Shown here in pieces: positions 1 through 5,170 of a stretch of DNA of 6,539 nucleotides (position 1 is its first letter; every line of letters begins with the position of its first letter). The notes below the pieces were generated by a model. It had not been told where the DNA came from and did no database searches. It saw only the letters and a program-made list of their open reading frames with translations. Both the position numbers and the translations under genes were made by a program. Origin of the DNA: Defluviitaleaceae bacterium (GTDB lineage Bacteria > Bacillota > Clostridia > Lachnospirales > WRAX01); NCBI GenBank assembly GCA_009781815.1, contig WQVB01000072.1, positions 1-6,539 on the forward strand. Direction: 5' to 3'.

Positions 1-1
1 A

Positions 2-160
2 ATTGACAGCAATATATATTGGAGCTTATATCACCCTGACATTATGAATGCCTCAAGAGATGAATGGCTTGATCCCTTCGGTAGTTATTTTAATAGAGAC
101 CTATTGTTTTTAATTTACGAAATCAGAAATCTATCGTCAAAACCGCTATTTGATTGGTAA
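2..160 (+). CDS. C-terminal end of an unrecognised protein, truncated by window start
   Basis: An open frame runs from the window edge to a TAA at 158-160 and gives 52 residues. They contain YWSLYHPDIM, EWLDPFGSYF and a hydrophobic segment LLFLIYEI, ending in FDW. The composition, with many aromatic residues and alternating charged and hydrophobic stretches, looks like real protein. The true start lies upstream and cannot be seen. I do not recognise a family and offer no function. No terminator follows directly; the first strong stem-loop downstream is at 511-552. Confidence 0.5.
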   Translation: MDSNIYWSLYHPDIMNASRDEWLDPFGSYFNRDLLFLIYEIRNLSSKPLFDW

Positions 161-189
161 TAGGTACCGTGAACAATGCAGGTTAAGCA

Positions 190-401
190 TGTCAAATAAT
201 AATCAATCCACCCTGCGACACGAACTAATCAAAAAGCATAGGATGGCAACTAAAAATCTGCTTAACTTAGATGCCCTCCATAGTATAATCCATATATATA
301 ACGGCACACATATAGTAGCTGAACGTATTAACACAGCAACTAATCATTCAACTGGTTTAGGAGGATTAACCCCGAGGGATAGGCAACATGCAATCAAGTA
401 A
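190..401 (+). CDS. Doubtful small ORF, hypothetical protein (70 aa)
   Basis: This frame opens with ATG at 190 (a TTG at 150 is also possible) and ends with TAA at 399-401. The predicted product is polar, basic and His/Asn-rich (MSNNNQSTLRHELIKKH at the start), with no membrane helix and no motif I know. Only a weak AGG lies upstream of the ATG, and the frame differs from that of the partial gene ending at 160. It may be a real small gene, a degraded remnant or a chance ORF. It is listed because nothing else explains positions 161-400. Confidence 0.25.
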
Positions 402-487
402 CCCAGACATCCTCCAAAACAGCAACCTATTCACCTTCACAATGAACAACCTATAAGGTTTATTAATCCATATTGTAAAATTTACCC

Positions 488-509
488 ATGTGTAAATAAT
501 GTGTAAATA
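488..509 (+). repeat. Tandem duplication of 11 bp
   Basis: The unit ATGTGTAAATA occurs twice head to tail at 488-498 and 499-509, just upstream of the stem-loop at 511. It is short and AT-rich, so it may have no function. Confidence 0.5.
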
Positions 510-510
510 T

Positions 511-552
511 AAAACAAAGGCTTTCCGATAAAATTCGGAAAGCCTTTGTTTT
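511..552 (-). terminator. Intrinsic terminator of the tRNA-Met gene, possibly bidirectional
   Basis: Positions 511-528 and 535-552 are perfect inverted repeats (18 bp) around a 6-nt loop. The stem core is AAGGCTTTCCGA with A-rich and T-rich ends. On the minus strand it lies 5 nt beyond the tRNA 3' end and the stem ends in TTTT followed by ATATTTA, as expected for a rho-independent terminator. On the plus strand the stem also ends in TTTT, so transcription entering from the left could stop here too. Confidence 0.85.
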
Positions 553-556
553 GTTA

Positions 557-630
557 TAGCGGGAAAGGGATTTGAACCCCCGACCCTCTGGGTATGAACC
601 AGATGCTCTAGCCAGCTGAGCTATCCCGCC
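557..630 (-). tRNA. tRNA-Met (anticodon CAU), elongator type
   Basis: Read on the minus strand, 74 nt fold as a full cloverleaf: acceptor stem GGCGGGA with UCCCGCU (G1-U72 wobble), D arm GCUC...GAGC, anticodon stem UCUGG/CCAGA with loop UUCAUAC, a 5-nt variable region, and T arm GGGGG-UUCAAAU-CCCUU. The discriminator is A. The anticodon CAU fits methionine or lysidine-modified isoleucine. The D arm, the loop and the T-arm start closely match the Bacillus elongator tRNA-Met as I remember it. The initiator is excluded: there is no GGG/CCC run in the anticodon stem and no mismatch of initiator type at the acceptor end. CCA is not encoded (the gene is followed by TAAC), so it must be added by a nucleotidyltransferase. 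Confidence 0.95.
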
Positions 631-650
631 AAAATGCAGTGCGTCATTAC

Positions 651-679
651 ATTATAATCAGCTGGCAAGGTTTTGTCAA
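651..679 (-). promoter_or_regulatory. Consensus sigma-A promoter of tRNA-Met
   Basis: The minus strand carries a perfect -35 TTGACA (674-679), a 17-bp spacer and a perfect -10 TATAAT (651-656). Transcription should begin near 644, about 14 nt before the mature tRNA end at 630. Promoter, tRNA and terminator thus form a complete monocistronic unit. This level of consensus match is typical of stable-RNA genes. Confidence 0.92.
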
Positions 680-745
680 GGGTTTTTTGGAATTTTGTTG
701 AGGGTGTTTTTAGAATAGCGATAACAACCAAAAGCCACAACTAGT

Positions 746-1010
746 TACTCAACACCGTCATCCCGCACTCACGCCACTCCAATTTACCCCTGTACGGAAT
801 GGATTTATCCATTCCGTATCATCTTGCTGAAGGATAGAGAGGTGCAAGCCCAATAGCGGAATGGATAAATCCATTCCCTACAAAGAGAGTTGGAATAACG
901 TGCTCGGTGCTTGATGCGGGATCTCCCTAGCATAACGCACAACCTAGTAAGTGATTAGTATAGAGAGATCCTGCATTAAGTGCGGGATGACGGTGTGAGA
1001 GGGTACTCAA
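746..1010. repeat. REP/BIME-like inverted-repeat element 1, interrupted
   Basis: The outer arms CACCGTCATCCCGCACT (753-769) and its exact complement (979-995) face each other. The inner arm TTGATGCGGGATCTCC (911-926) is roughly complementary to the stretch at 964-979. In the intact-looking element 2 the corresponding arm is continuous (CGTCATCCCGTGCTTGACACGGGATC). Here the CGTCATCCCGCAC half and the GCTTGATGCGGGATC half are separated by about 140 bp. The 7-mer TACTCAA lies just outside each end (746-752 and 1004-1010) and could be a target duplication, though the match is short. No gene is seen inside. Confidence 0.7.
769..908. repeat. Nested inverted-repeat element (MITE-like) inside element 1
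   Basis: Two self-complementary blocks face each other. One is at 793-818, with 12-bp arms TACGGAATGGAT and complement around TT. The other is at 858-877, with 9-bp arms GGAATGGAT and complement around AA. Imperfect complementarity continues outward to about 769 on the left and 908 on the right, including CACGCCACTCCAA against CACGTTATTCCAA. The whole segment can fold into one long hairpin with cruciform-capable sub-blocks. It splits the REP arm of element 1, so it probably inserted later. It encodes no protein, so any mobility would have to be supplied in trans. Confidence 0.6.
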
Positions 1011-1093
1011 ATATTTGGTTTTAGTATAACAATTCGTATAGACAACAACCTCTTGCTTCTAAGCCGATTCGCCTCCTGAATGCAATCTTGACG
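1007..1093 (-). pseudogene. Partial, degenerate duplicate of the small zinc-ribbon/membrane protein gene
   Basis: Positions 1026-1088 match 1170-1232 at 56 of 63 bases, offset by 144 bp. All seven differences are transitions. In the matching minus-strand frame it reads CIQEANRLRSKRLLSIRIVI, compared with CIWEANRLRNKRLLPIRIVI in the intact gene at 1109-1303. The frame then ends after four unrelated residues (LKPNI, TGA at 1007-1009). An in-frame TAG lies just upstream and there is no start codon or ribosome binding site. It lacks the first CxxC and most of the membrane helix, so it is a remnant of a tandem duplication, not a working gene. Confidence 0.7.
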
Positions 1094-1094
1094 C

Positions 1095-1108
1095 TAGCGT
1101 TAACGCTA
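1095..1108. repeat. 14-bp perfect palindrome after the small minus-strand gene
   Basis: TAGCGTTAACGCTA is perfectly self-complementary and lies directly after the stop codon (1109-1111) of the minus-strand gene. There is no T run, so it is not a standard terminator. It could be a protein-binding site, a weak 3' hairpin or the junction of the duplication. Confidence 0.5.
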
Positions 1109-1303
1109 TCACCAATAGCTTGAACAATAGCTTGTGCAGCTAACTATCAAAATTAACACAAGTACCAAAATAACAATTCGTATAGGTAACAACCTCTTGT
1201 TTCTAAGTCGATTCGCCTCCCAAATACAATCTGCACATCTATCTATACGCATTGCACGAGATAAAGGCATCTCTCTTCCACATTCGACACAACAAGTTCC
1301 CAT
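1109..1303 (-). CDS. Small zinc-ribbon plus single-pass membrane protein (64 aa), unknown function
   Basis: The ATG at 1301-1303 follows a perfect AGGAGG with 5-nt spacing on the minus strand, which makes this a convincing gene. The N-terminal half has paired cysteines, Cys5-x2-Cys8 and Cys23-x2-Cys26, 14 residues apart, as in a zinc ribbon. Basic residues follow (NRLRNKR, 31-37), then a hydrophobic helix at about 39-56 (IRIVILVLVLILIVS) and a short Cys/Ser/Tyr-rich tail (Cys56, Cys60). The layout suggests a cytoplasmic metal-binding head anchored in the membrane, with the positive-inside rule met at residues 31-37. I do not recognise the family. A promoter with an unusual C tract lies upstream (1332-1357). 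A partial second copy lies downstream at 1007-1093, so the gene has been duplicated. Confidence 0.75.
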   Translation of the reverse strand: MGTCCVECGREMPLSRAMRIDRCADCIWEANRLRNKRLLPIRIVILVLVLILIVSCTSYCSSYW

Positions 1304-1331
1304 AAAAACCTCCTAATGTGTATTTCATGAC

Positions 1332-1357
1332 ATTATATCATGCGGGGGGGTTGTCAA
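1332..1357 (-). promoter_or_regulatory. Promoter of the small zinc-ribbon gene with poly-C spacer
   Basis: The minus strand has a perfect -35 TTGACA (1352-1357) and a perfect extended -10 TGATATAAT (TATAAT at 1332-1337). The spacer is only 14 bp and contains seven consecutive C (G on the plus strand, 1344-1350). It lies about 30 bp upstream of the ATG, leaving a short leader with AGGAGG. The spacing is shorter than the usual 16-18 bp, so activity as written may be low despite perfect hexamers; the TGn extension may partly compensate. Confidence 0.75.
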
Positions 1358-1402
1358 CTAATATATAAAACCGAGAGTAAATAAATATACTAACGACCCT
1401 TT

Positions 1403-1423
1403 CGTCATCCCGTACTAGACTTG
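1403..1423. repeat. Lone degenerate REP-like arm
   Basis: CGTCATCCCGTACTAGACTTG shares its first 11 bases with the left arm of element 2, 43 bp further right, then only loosely follows it. It has no facing partner of its own. It is probably a decayed half-element of the same repeat family. Confidence 0.5.
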
Positions 1424-1430
1424 TGGTGAA

Positions 1431-1556
1431 ACCCTTCCCTCCTCACGTCATCCCGTGCTTGACACGGGATCTAATTGGGGAAGGGCAGTCCTAGCTGGGT
1501 ATGCACTATCATACATAGATCCTGAGTCAAGCTCAGGATGACGTGAAGGGGAGGTT
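1431..1556. repeat. REP/BIME-like inverted-repeat element 2
   Basis: The left arm (1444-1472) reads CACGTCATCCCGTG-CTTGA-CACGGGATCT and the right arm (1517-1545) is its approximate reverse complement. Each arm is itself a hairpin: TCCCGTG/CACGGGA around CTTGA at 1451-1469, and ATCCTGAG/CTCAGGAT around TCAAG at 1519-1539. The complementarity extends outward through CCCTTCCCTCCT (1432-1443) against AAGGGGAGG (1547-1555). Two facing imperfect hairpins about 45 bp apart are the classic BIME arrangement. The element lies about 60 bp upstream of the promoter of the gene at 1680 and encodes nothing. It shares arms with element 1. Confidence 0.8.
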
Positions 1557-1616
1557 TTGCTGCGTGCATAATGAACAAATGAGGCAGACAATGCTGTTAG
1601 CCTATTCACCCAAAGT

Positions 1617-1645
1617 TTGATTTTTGGCTATGGGTAGTGTATAAT
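1617..1645 (+). promoter_or_regulatory. Promoter of the gamma-glutamyltransferase-family gene
   Basis: TTGATT (1617-1622), a 17-bp spacer and a perfect TATAAT (1640-1645) form a good sigma-A promoter. Transcription would begin near 1652. An in-frame ATG at 1644 lies inside the -10 box and upstream of this start, so it cannot initiate translation from this promoter. That supports the ATG at 1680 as the true start. Confidence 0.75.
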
Positions 1646-1679
1646 GGTTGAAATATATTTTGATGAGGGAGCGGGTTTT

Positions 1680-3293
1680 ATGAAATTTGATGCTAATCAT
1701 TATCCATTTGCGTCGGCTAGGAATGTTATATACGGGAGGGGGATGGTGGCGACGTCTCACCCTTTGGCGTCTCAGGCGGGGCTTGATGTGATGAAAAAAG
1801 GCGGCAACGCCATTGATGCAGCTATTGCGGCGGCGGCGTGCTTGACGGTTGTGGAGCCTACGTCAAACGGCATTGGTGGCGATGCTTTTGCTATTGTACA
1901 TAATGGAGGCAAGCTGCATGGGCTCAATGCCTCTGGCCCATCCCCTCAAAGCATAAGCCTTAAAGCTATGAAGGAGAGAGGCCATAAAGAAATGCCCTAT
2001 TATGGCATGGAGCCTATAACGACGCCTGGTGTGGTGGCTGGGTGGGTTGCACTATCTGAAAAATTTGGCAAGCTGCCCTTAGAAGAGGTGCTTGCACCTG
2101 CTATTGATTATGCCAAAAACGGGCATGCTGTTGCACCTGCTGTAGCAAAAAGCTGGCAAAGGGCATATAATGTATTTGCTAAAAAATGCCAAGATGAAGG
2201 GGAGCATTTTGCCCCTTGGCTTGAGACCTTTTCTTCTAATATAGATAAAACGAGAGCACCCCTTGCTGGAGAGGTTTGGGCATCAAAAGGCCATGCAGAC
2301 ACCCTTGCGGATATTGCAAATACGGGCGGCAAAAGCTTTTATGAGGGGGCTTTGGCTAAAGAGATAGCGAGTTTTTGTGAGAAGCACAATGGCTTTTTAA
2401 GCTATGATGATTTGGCAAGCTATAAGCCTGCTTGGGAGCAGCTGATATCTATAAACTATCACGGTTATGATATATGGCAGATGCCGCCAAACGGGCAAGG
2501 GTTGGTGGGGCTTATTGCCCTTAACATTTTGTCTGGTTATGAGATGGATGGTAGTGTAGAAAGCTACCATAGAGCCTTCGAGGCCATCAAGCTAGCTTTT
2601 GTGGTGGGCAAGCGTGCTATAACAGACCCTCTTCATATGAAAGAAAGCGTTCAAGAGCTTTTAAGCATGGAATATGCAAAAACCCTTAGAGATAGCATCA
2701 CAAACACGGCGGCAGAGCCTCCGTCCATCCTCCCTAACTATGGCGGCACGGTTTATTTGGCGGCGGCGGATGATGAGGGCAATATGATATCTTATATCCA
2801 AAGCAACTATGCTGGCTTTGGCTCGGGCATGGTGGTGCCTGGCACGGGCATAGCCTTGCAAAACCGAGGGGCTGATTTTAGCCTTGACCCTAACCACATA
2901 AATGTGTTGGCAGGCGGCAAAAAGACCTACCACACCATCATCCCAGGCTTTTTGACACAAAATGATAAAGCTATAGGGCCTTTCGGGGTGATGGGGGGCT
3001 ATATGCAACCACAGGGACATTTGCAGGTTATGCTTAACACTATCCACAACAACCTTAACCCCCAAGCTGCCCTTGATGCCCCTCGCTGGCAATGGATGAC
3101 GGGTAAGAAGTTTACGGTGGAGCATGGTTTTGATAGAAGCCTTGCTTTGCAGCTGGAGGCTAGGGGGCATCAAATAACCTACCCTACAAACAACGGTGGC
3201 TTTGGTAGGGGTCAGATTATATGGCGTGGTGAAAATGGCATTTTGTGTGGTGGTACGGAGAGCCGTTGTGATGGGCATATAGCTGTTTGGTAG
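1680..3293 (+). CDS. Gamma-glutamyltransferase family protein, YwrD-like (537 aa)
   Basis: This is an N-terminal-nucleophile hydrolase of the gamma-glutamyltranspeptidase family, whose precursor cuts itself into two subunits. Motifs in order: ATSHPLASQAG (24-34) with GGNAIDAA (41-48), the family block EPTSNGIGGDAF (59-70), TTPGVVAGW (114-122), the cleavage site NYGG-Thr357 (TVYLAAADDEGN), SNYAGFGSGM (375-384), and the glycine loop GVMGGYMQPQGH (436-447). Thr357 would be the nucleophile and Gly439-Gly440 the likely oxyanion-hole pair. No signal peptide is seen, so it is probably cytoplasmic, unlike secreted glutathione-degrading GGTs. Where E. coli GGT has the Arg that binds the substrate carboxylate, this protein reads GLNASG (81-86), by my alignment from memory, so its substrate may not be a simple gamma-glutamyl compound; some relatives are cephalosporin acylases. 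The start at 1680 has GAGGGAG 8 nt upstream. Its last 54 bp are repeated at 4200. Confidence 0.9.
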   Translation: MKFDANHYPFASARNVIYGRGMVATSHPLASQAGLDVMKKGGNAIDAAIAAAACLTVVEPTSNGIGGDAFAIVHNGGKLHGLNASGPSPQSISLKAMKERGHKEMPYYGMEPITTPGVVAGWVALSEKFGKLPLEEVLAPAIDYAKNGHAVAPAVAKSWQRAYNVFAKKCQDEGEHFAPWLETFSSNIDKTRAPLAGEVWASKGHADTLADIANTGGKSFYEGALAKEIASFCEKHNGFLSYDDLASYKPAWEQLISINYHGYDIWQMPPNGQGLVGLIALNILSGYEMDGSVESYHRAFEAIKLAFVVGKRAITDPLHMKESVQELLSMEYAKTLRDSITNTAAEPPSILPNYGGTVYLAAADDEGNMISYIQSNYAGFGSGMVVPGTGIALQNRGADFSLDPNHINVLAGGKKTYHTIIPGFLTQNDKAIGPFGVMGGYMQPQGHLQVMLNTIHNNLNPQAALDAPRWQWMTGKKFTVEHGFDRSLALQLEARGHQITYPTNNGGFGRGQIIWRGENGILCGGTESRCDGHIAVW

Positions 3294-3298
3294 AAGGG
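3242..3298 (+). repeat. Left copy of ggt-end direct repeat
   Basis: Positions 3242-3295 match 4200-4253 at 53 of 54 bases; the only difference is T3254 against C4212. This copy is the real 3' end of the gamma-glutamyltransferase gene, coding for LCGGTESRCDGHIAVW and stop. Similarity fades after TAGAA with a one-base shift in the G run. The pair encloses the gene at 3319-4191. Confidence 0.92.
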
Positions 3299-3318
3299 AT
3301 AAATTCGAGGAGATAAAC

Positions 3319-4191
3319 ATGAACGTGATACCAGTAATGCTCAAAGATGACTATGATGAGCTTTGCACTAAACCTGATTGGGTTATAGAAAGCTCGGAGT
3401 GCATAAAAGATGCAAGTAAACATCTTATGAATGTAAAATCTCTAGTAGAAGAGGGTTTGACTTGCAAAGAAAAAGGCATTACGATAGGAGGAGAAGGGGG
3501 TGTTTTCCAAAGAAATATTCCCGAAATTAAAACAGGATTAAAAACAGCGCTTCTGGATATTGCTATTTTCGCAGACCAATTTGGTAAGCGTGAAAACAAA
3601 AAAAGCCCTGAATCATCTGGAGTTCTAGCGAAGATAGGCTGGAAAAGCCTTAAATGTAACTCTATAGAAGATGATGCTTTAATAAGGCTCGCCAAATATA
3701 TGCGGAATTATTTTTCCCATATTCGCTCAGGCAGACAAGATTTTACTATAATCGCTAGCTATGAAGTGAATGATGATAGTGTCCCATGGGATAATTGGGC
3801 TTCCAGTAAGTATTATAAGATTGATATTCAAAAAATGGTTAAAAACAAGGATATCAGAGTGCCTAAGGGCATCGGGATTAATGACTTCGCGGAGCTACTT
3901 ACTGACAAAAAATACACTGACCTACGTGGATATTTAACTGGAAAGGCATATATAGATGTCGGAAAATTTGCAACTGAGATGATTTCAAGACTTCATTCAA
4001 TATGGGGTGGTTTCGTCAGCGATAATGAAGTTGAGTGGCAAAAGTTAAGAGTTGATTTGTCTAAGTGTCCAGTTATGCAAAGCAAGCTGAACAATCTAAA
4101 TAAAGCACTCGATATAGAAAACTTAAAAAAGTTAGGTTGGCATAACATCAATGGAGAGTATTTTCCGAGTAAGTATGAGATGAATAAATAG
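3319..4191 (+). CDS. Unrecognised protein with HEPN-like R-x4-H motif (290 aa), inserted between ggt-end repeats
   Basis: The ATG has GAGGAG six bases upstream, and the gene lies 25 bp after the ggt stop, so it is probably co-transcribed from the ggt promoter. The product is soluble, with no signal peptide or membrane helix. The most telling stretch is a predicted helix pair, EIKTGLKTALLDIAIFADQF (69-88) and DALIRLAKYMRNYFSHI (119-135), containing Arg129-Asn130-x3-His134. R-x4-6-H with Asn after Arg is the active-site signature of HEPN ribonucleases of toxin, abortive-infection and CRISPR-linked systems. That is family knowledge; the assignment here rests on one motif and helical context. The C-terminal half (141-290) is unrecognised and ends in KLGWHNINGEYFPSKYEMNK. 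There is no nucleotidyltransferase antitoxin beside it. Copies of the 3' end of ggt on both sides mark it as a recent insertion. It could also be an unrelated hypothetical. Confidence 0.85.
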   Translation: MNVIPVMLKDDYDELCTKPDWVIESSECIKDASKHLMNVKSLVEEGLTCKEKGITIGGEGGVFQRNIPEIKTGLKTALLDIAIFADQFGKRENKKSPESSGVLAKIGWKSLKCNSIEDDALIRLAKYMRNYFSHIRSGRQDFTIIASYEVNDDSVPWDNWASSKYYKIDIQKMVKNKDIRVPKGIGINDFAELLTDKKYTDLRGYLTGKAYIDVGKFATEMISRLHSIWGGFVSDNEVEWQKLRVDLSKCPVMQSKLNNLNKALDIENLKKLGWHNINGEYFPSKYEMNK

Positions 4192-4199
4192 GGCAGGGC

Positions 4200-4257
4200 T
4201 TTGTGTGGTGGCACGGAGAGCCGTTGTGATGGGCATATAGCTGTTTGGTAGAAAGGG
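4200..4257 (+). pseudogene. Right copy of ggt-end direct repeat (54-bp ggt fragment)
   Basis: This detached fragment would encode LCGGTESRCDGHIAVW plus TAG, the same tail as the gene at 1680-3293, but it has no start codon of its own. It is followed by GAAAGGGG, which is the ribosome binding site of the lipoprotein gene at 4268. The simplest reading is that ggt originally led straight into the lipoprotein gene through this sequence, and that the gene at 3319-4191 arrived with, or generated, the second copy. Confidence 0.9.
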
Positions 4258-4267
4258 GTATACACAC

Positions 4268-5056
4268 ATGAAGAGGCTAGCCTTGTTGTTTTTTGTGCTG
4301 CTAACTATCTTGTTCTTAGCTGCTTGTGGCGGGGATAATGATAATCCATATCATCATGTGTCTCCTAAACGTCATCCCGTGTTTGATATGGGGTATCGCT
4401 ATGATGAACCCTATCCTTTGGACAATCAAGAGATTTATTTTGTAACAACTATGCGTATACATGAGGATATGCCATATTTTACTTTCACTCGCATAATTGG
4501 TGAGCATGCACAAACAGAGCTTTTTAGCACACCTCAAAGATATGTTAGCATAATTATTCAAGATGAAGATGACAATACAATACAAAAGATAGAAGGCATA
4601 ATCCAAGGGGGAGATTGGGAATGGATGACGCCAGATGAACCCTTCTTCGATACACAGCTGGAGGATTTGAATTTTGATGGTTATTTGGATATTAGGCTAT
4701 CTACTAGATTTAATCCTGGCACAGCAGGCGGAATGTGGGAGTATTATTGGCTTTGGCATATGGAATTGGGTCAGTTTGTGAAAAATTATCAACTAAGTGA
4801 TATAAGTAGCATGGCAACACTTGATGTTAATCCAGACACAGAGGAAGTGATGGTGATGTGGAGAGGTGGTGGAGCAGGCCCTTGGGGAACTAACTTTTAC
4901 CAATGGATTGATGGTGAATTGCATAATGTTGCGTCAATACTGTCGGAAGCCATGCATTGGTCAGAATATAGGAGAATAACCCGCTGGAATCATGTTACAG
5001 GTGAAATGACTGTAGAATATGGCGAGCATATTGTTTGGGGAGATTGGGAAGAGTGA
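4268..5056 (+). CDS. Lipoprotein with DxNxDGxxD loop (262 aa), possibly XAC2610-like
   Basis: The N-terminus is a lipoprotein signal: Lys2-Arg3, a hydrophobic core (LALLFFVLLTILFL) and the lipobox LAAC, with lipid-bearing Cys20 followed by GGDNDN. The mature protein should sit on the outer face of the membrane. The body is rich in Trp, Tyr and Asp and predicted to be mostly beta strand. LEDLNFDGYLDIRL (131-144) contains Asp133-x-Asn135-x-Asp137-Gly-x-x-Asp141, a calcium-binding-type loop seen in FG-GAP-like and XAC2610-family proteins. Some XAC2610 relatives inhibit peptidoglycan hydrolases; that role is not shown here. The ribosome site is GAAAGGGG with 9-nt spacing, partly inside the ggt-end repeat. 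Codons for about residues 35-43 (RHPVFDMGY) match a REP-like arm. No terminator is visible after the TGA at 5054-5056. Confidence 0.85.
   Translation: MKRLALLFFVLLTILFLAACGGDNDNPYHHVSPKRHPVFDMGYRYDEPYPLDNQEIYFVTTMRIHEDMPYFTFTRIIGEHAQTELFSTPQRYVSIIIQDEDDNTIQKIEGIIQGGDWEWMTPDEPFFDTQLEDLNFDGYLDIRLSTRFNPGTAGGMWEYYWLWHMELGQFVKNYQLSDISSMATLDVNPDTEEVMVMWRGGGAGPWGTNFYQWIDGELHNVASILSEAMHWSEYRRITRWNHVTGEMTVEYGEHIVWGDWEE
4370..4397 (+). repeat. REP-like arm inside the lipoprotein gene, read in frame
   Basis: CGTCATCCCGTG at 4370-4381 is identical to the start of the left arm of element 2 at 1446. The next bases (TTTGATATGGG) follow the arm's CTTGACACGGG with only C/T transitions. CCCGTG and TATGGG can still pair around TTTGA using G-U pairs. 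It lies between the lipoprotein signal and the folded domain, in codons for RHPVFDMGY. No facing partner arm is seen in the gene. Confidence 0.5.
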
Positions 5057-5134
5057 TGCATTGGATATATAGTGATTTGATAGACTCTCTAAAATCAAAA
5101 CACATTTCGCATATCTTTTTACATCTTTTTGGTG

Positions 5135-5140
5135 TATAAT
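5135..5140 (+). promoter_or_regulatory. Likely -10 box for the antitoxin-toxin cluster
   Basis: TATAAT lies 30 bp before the antitoxin ATG in the 114-bp gap after the lipoprotein gene. No convincing -35 lies 16-18 bp upstream (the sequence there is T-rich, with TTTACA too close). Promoters of toxin-antitoxin pairs are usually repressed by their own antitoxin, but I see no clear operator palindrome. Confidence 0.5.
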
Positions 5141-5170
5141 ATAAGCATAAGAAAAGGAGATGTGATTTTA

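Noticed and set aside
1134..1316. 60-codon plus-strand frame over the small minus-strand gene
   Set aside because: The opposite strand has AGGAGG, a promoter and paired cysteines plus a membrane helix; the plus-strand reading has no ribosome site.
746..1560. CRISPR array
   Set aside because: The repeats are few, inverted, unevenly spaced and self-complementary as REP/BIME hairpins, with no regular spacers and no cas genes.
1644..1679. Longer start (ATG at 1644) for the gamma-glutamyltransferase-family gene
   Set aside because: This ATG overlaps the TATAAT box and precedes the predicted transcription start; the ATG at 1680 has a GAGGGAG site, and homology begins after it.
2661..3344. 227-codon open frame on the minus strand
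   Set aside because: It is antisense to the conserved ggt coding region, gives a Thr/His/Arg-rich product without motifs, and has no ribosome site.
4622..4629. GGATGACG as the facing right arm of a REP element in the lipoprotein gene
   Set aside because: Only 8 bp match, and they are the codons for Trp-Met-Thr; the same word occurs in ggt near 3094 for the same reason.
5129..5170. TTG start at 5129 for the antitoxin
   Set aside because: It lies across the -10 region; the ATG at 5171 has a strong AAGGAGAT site.
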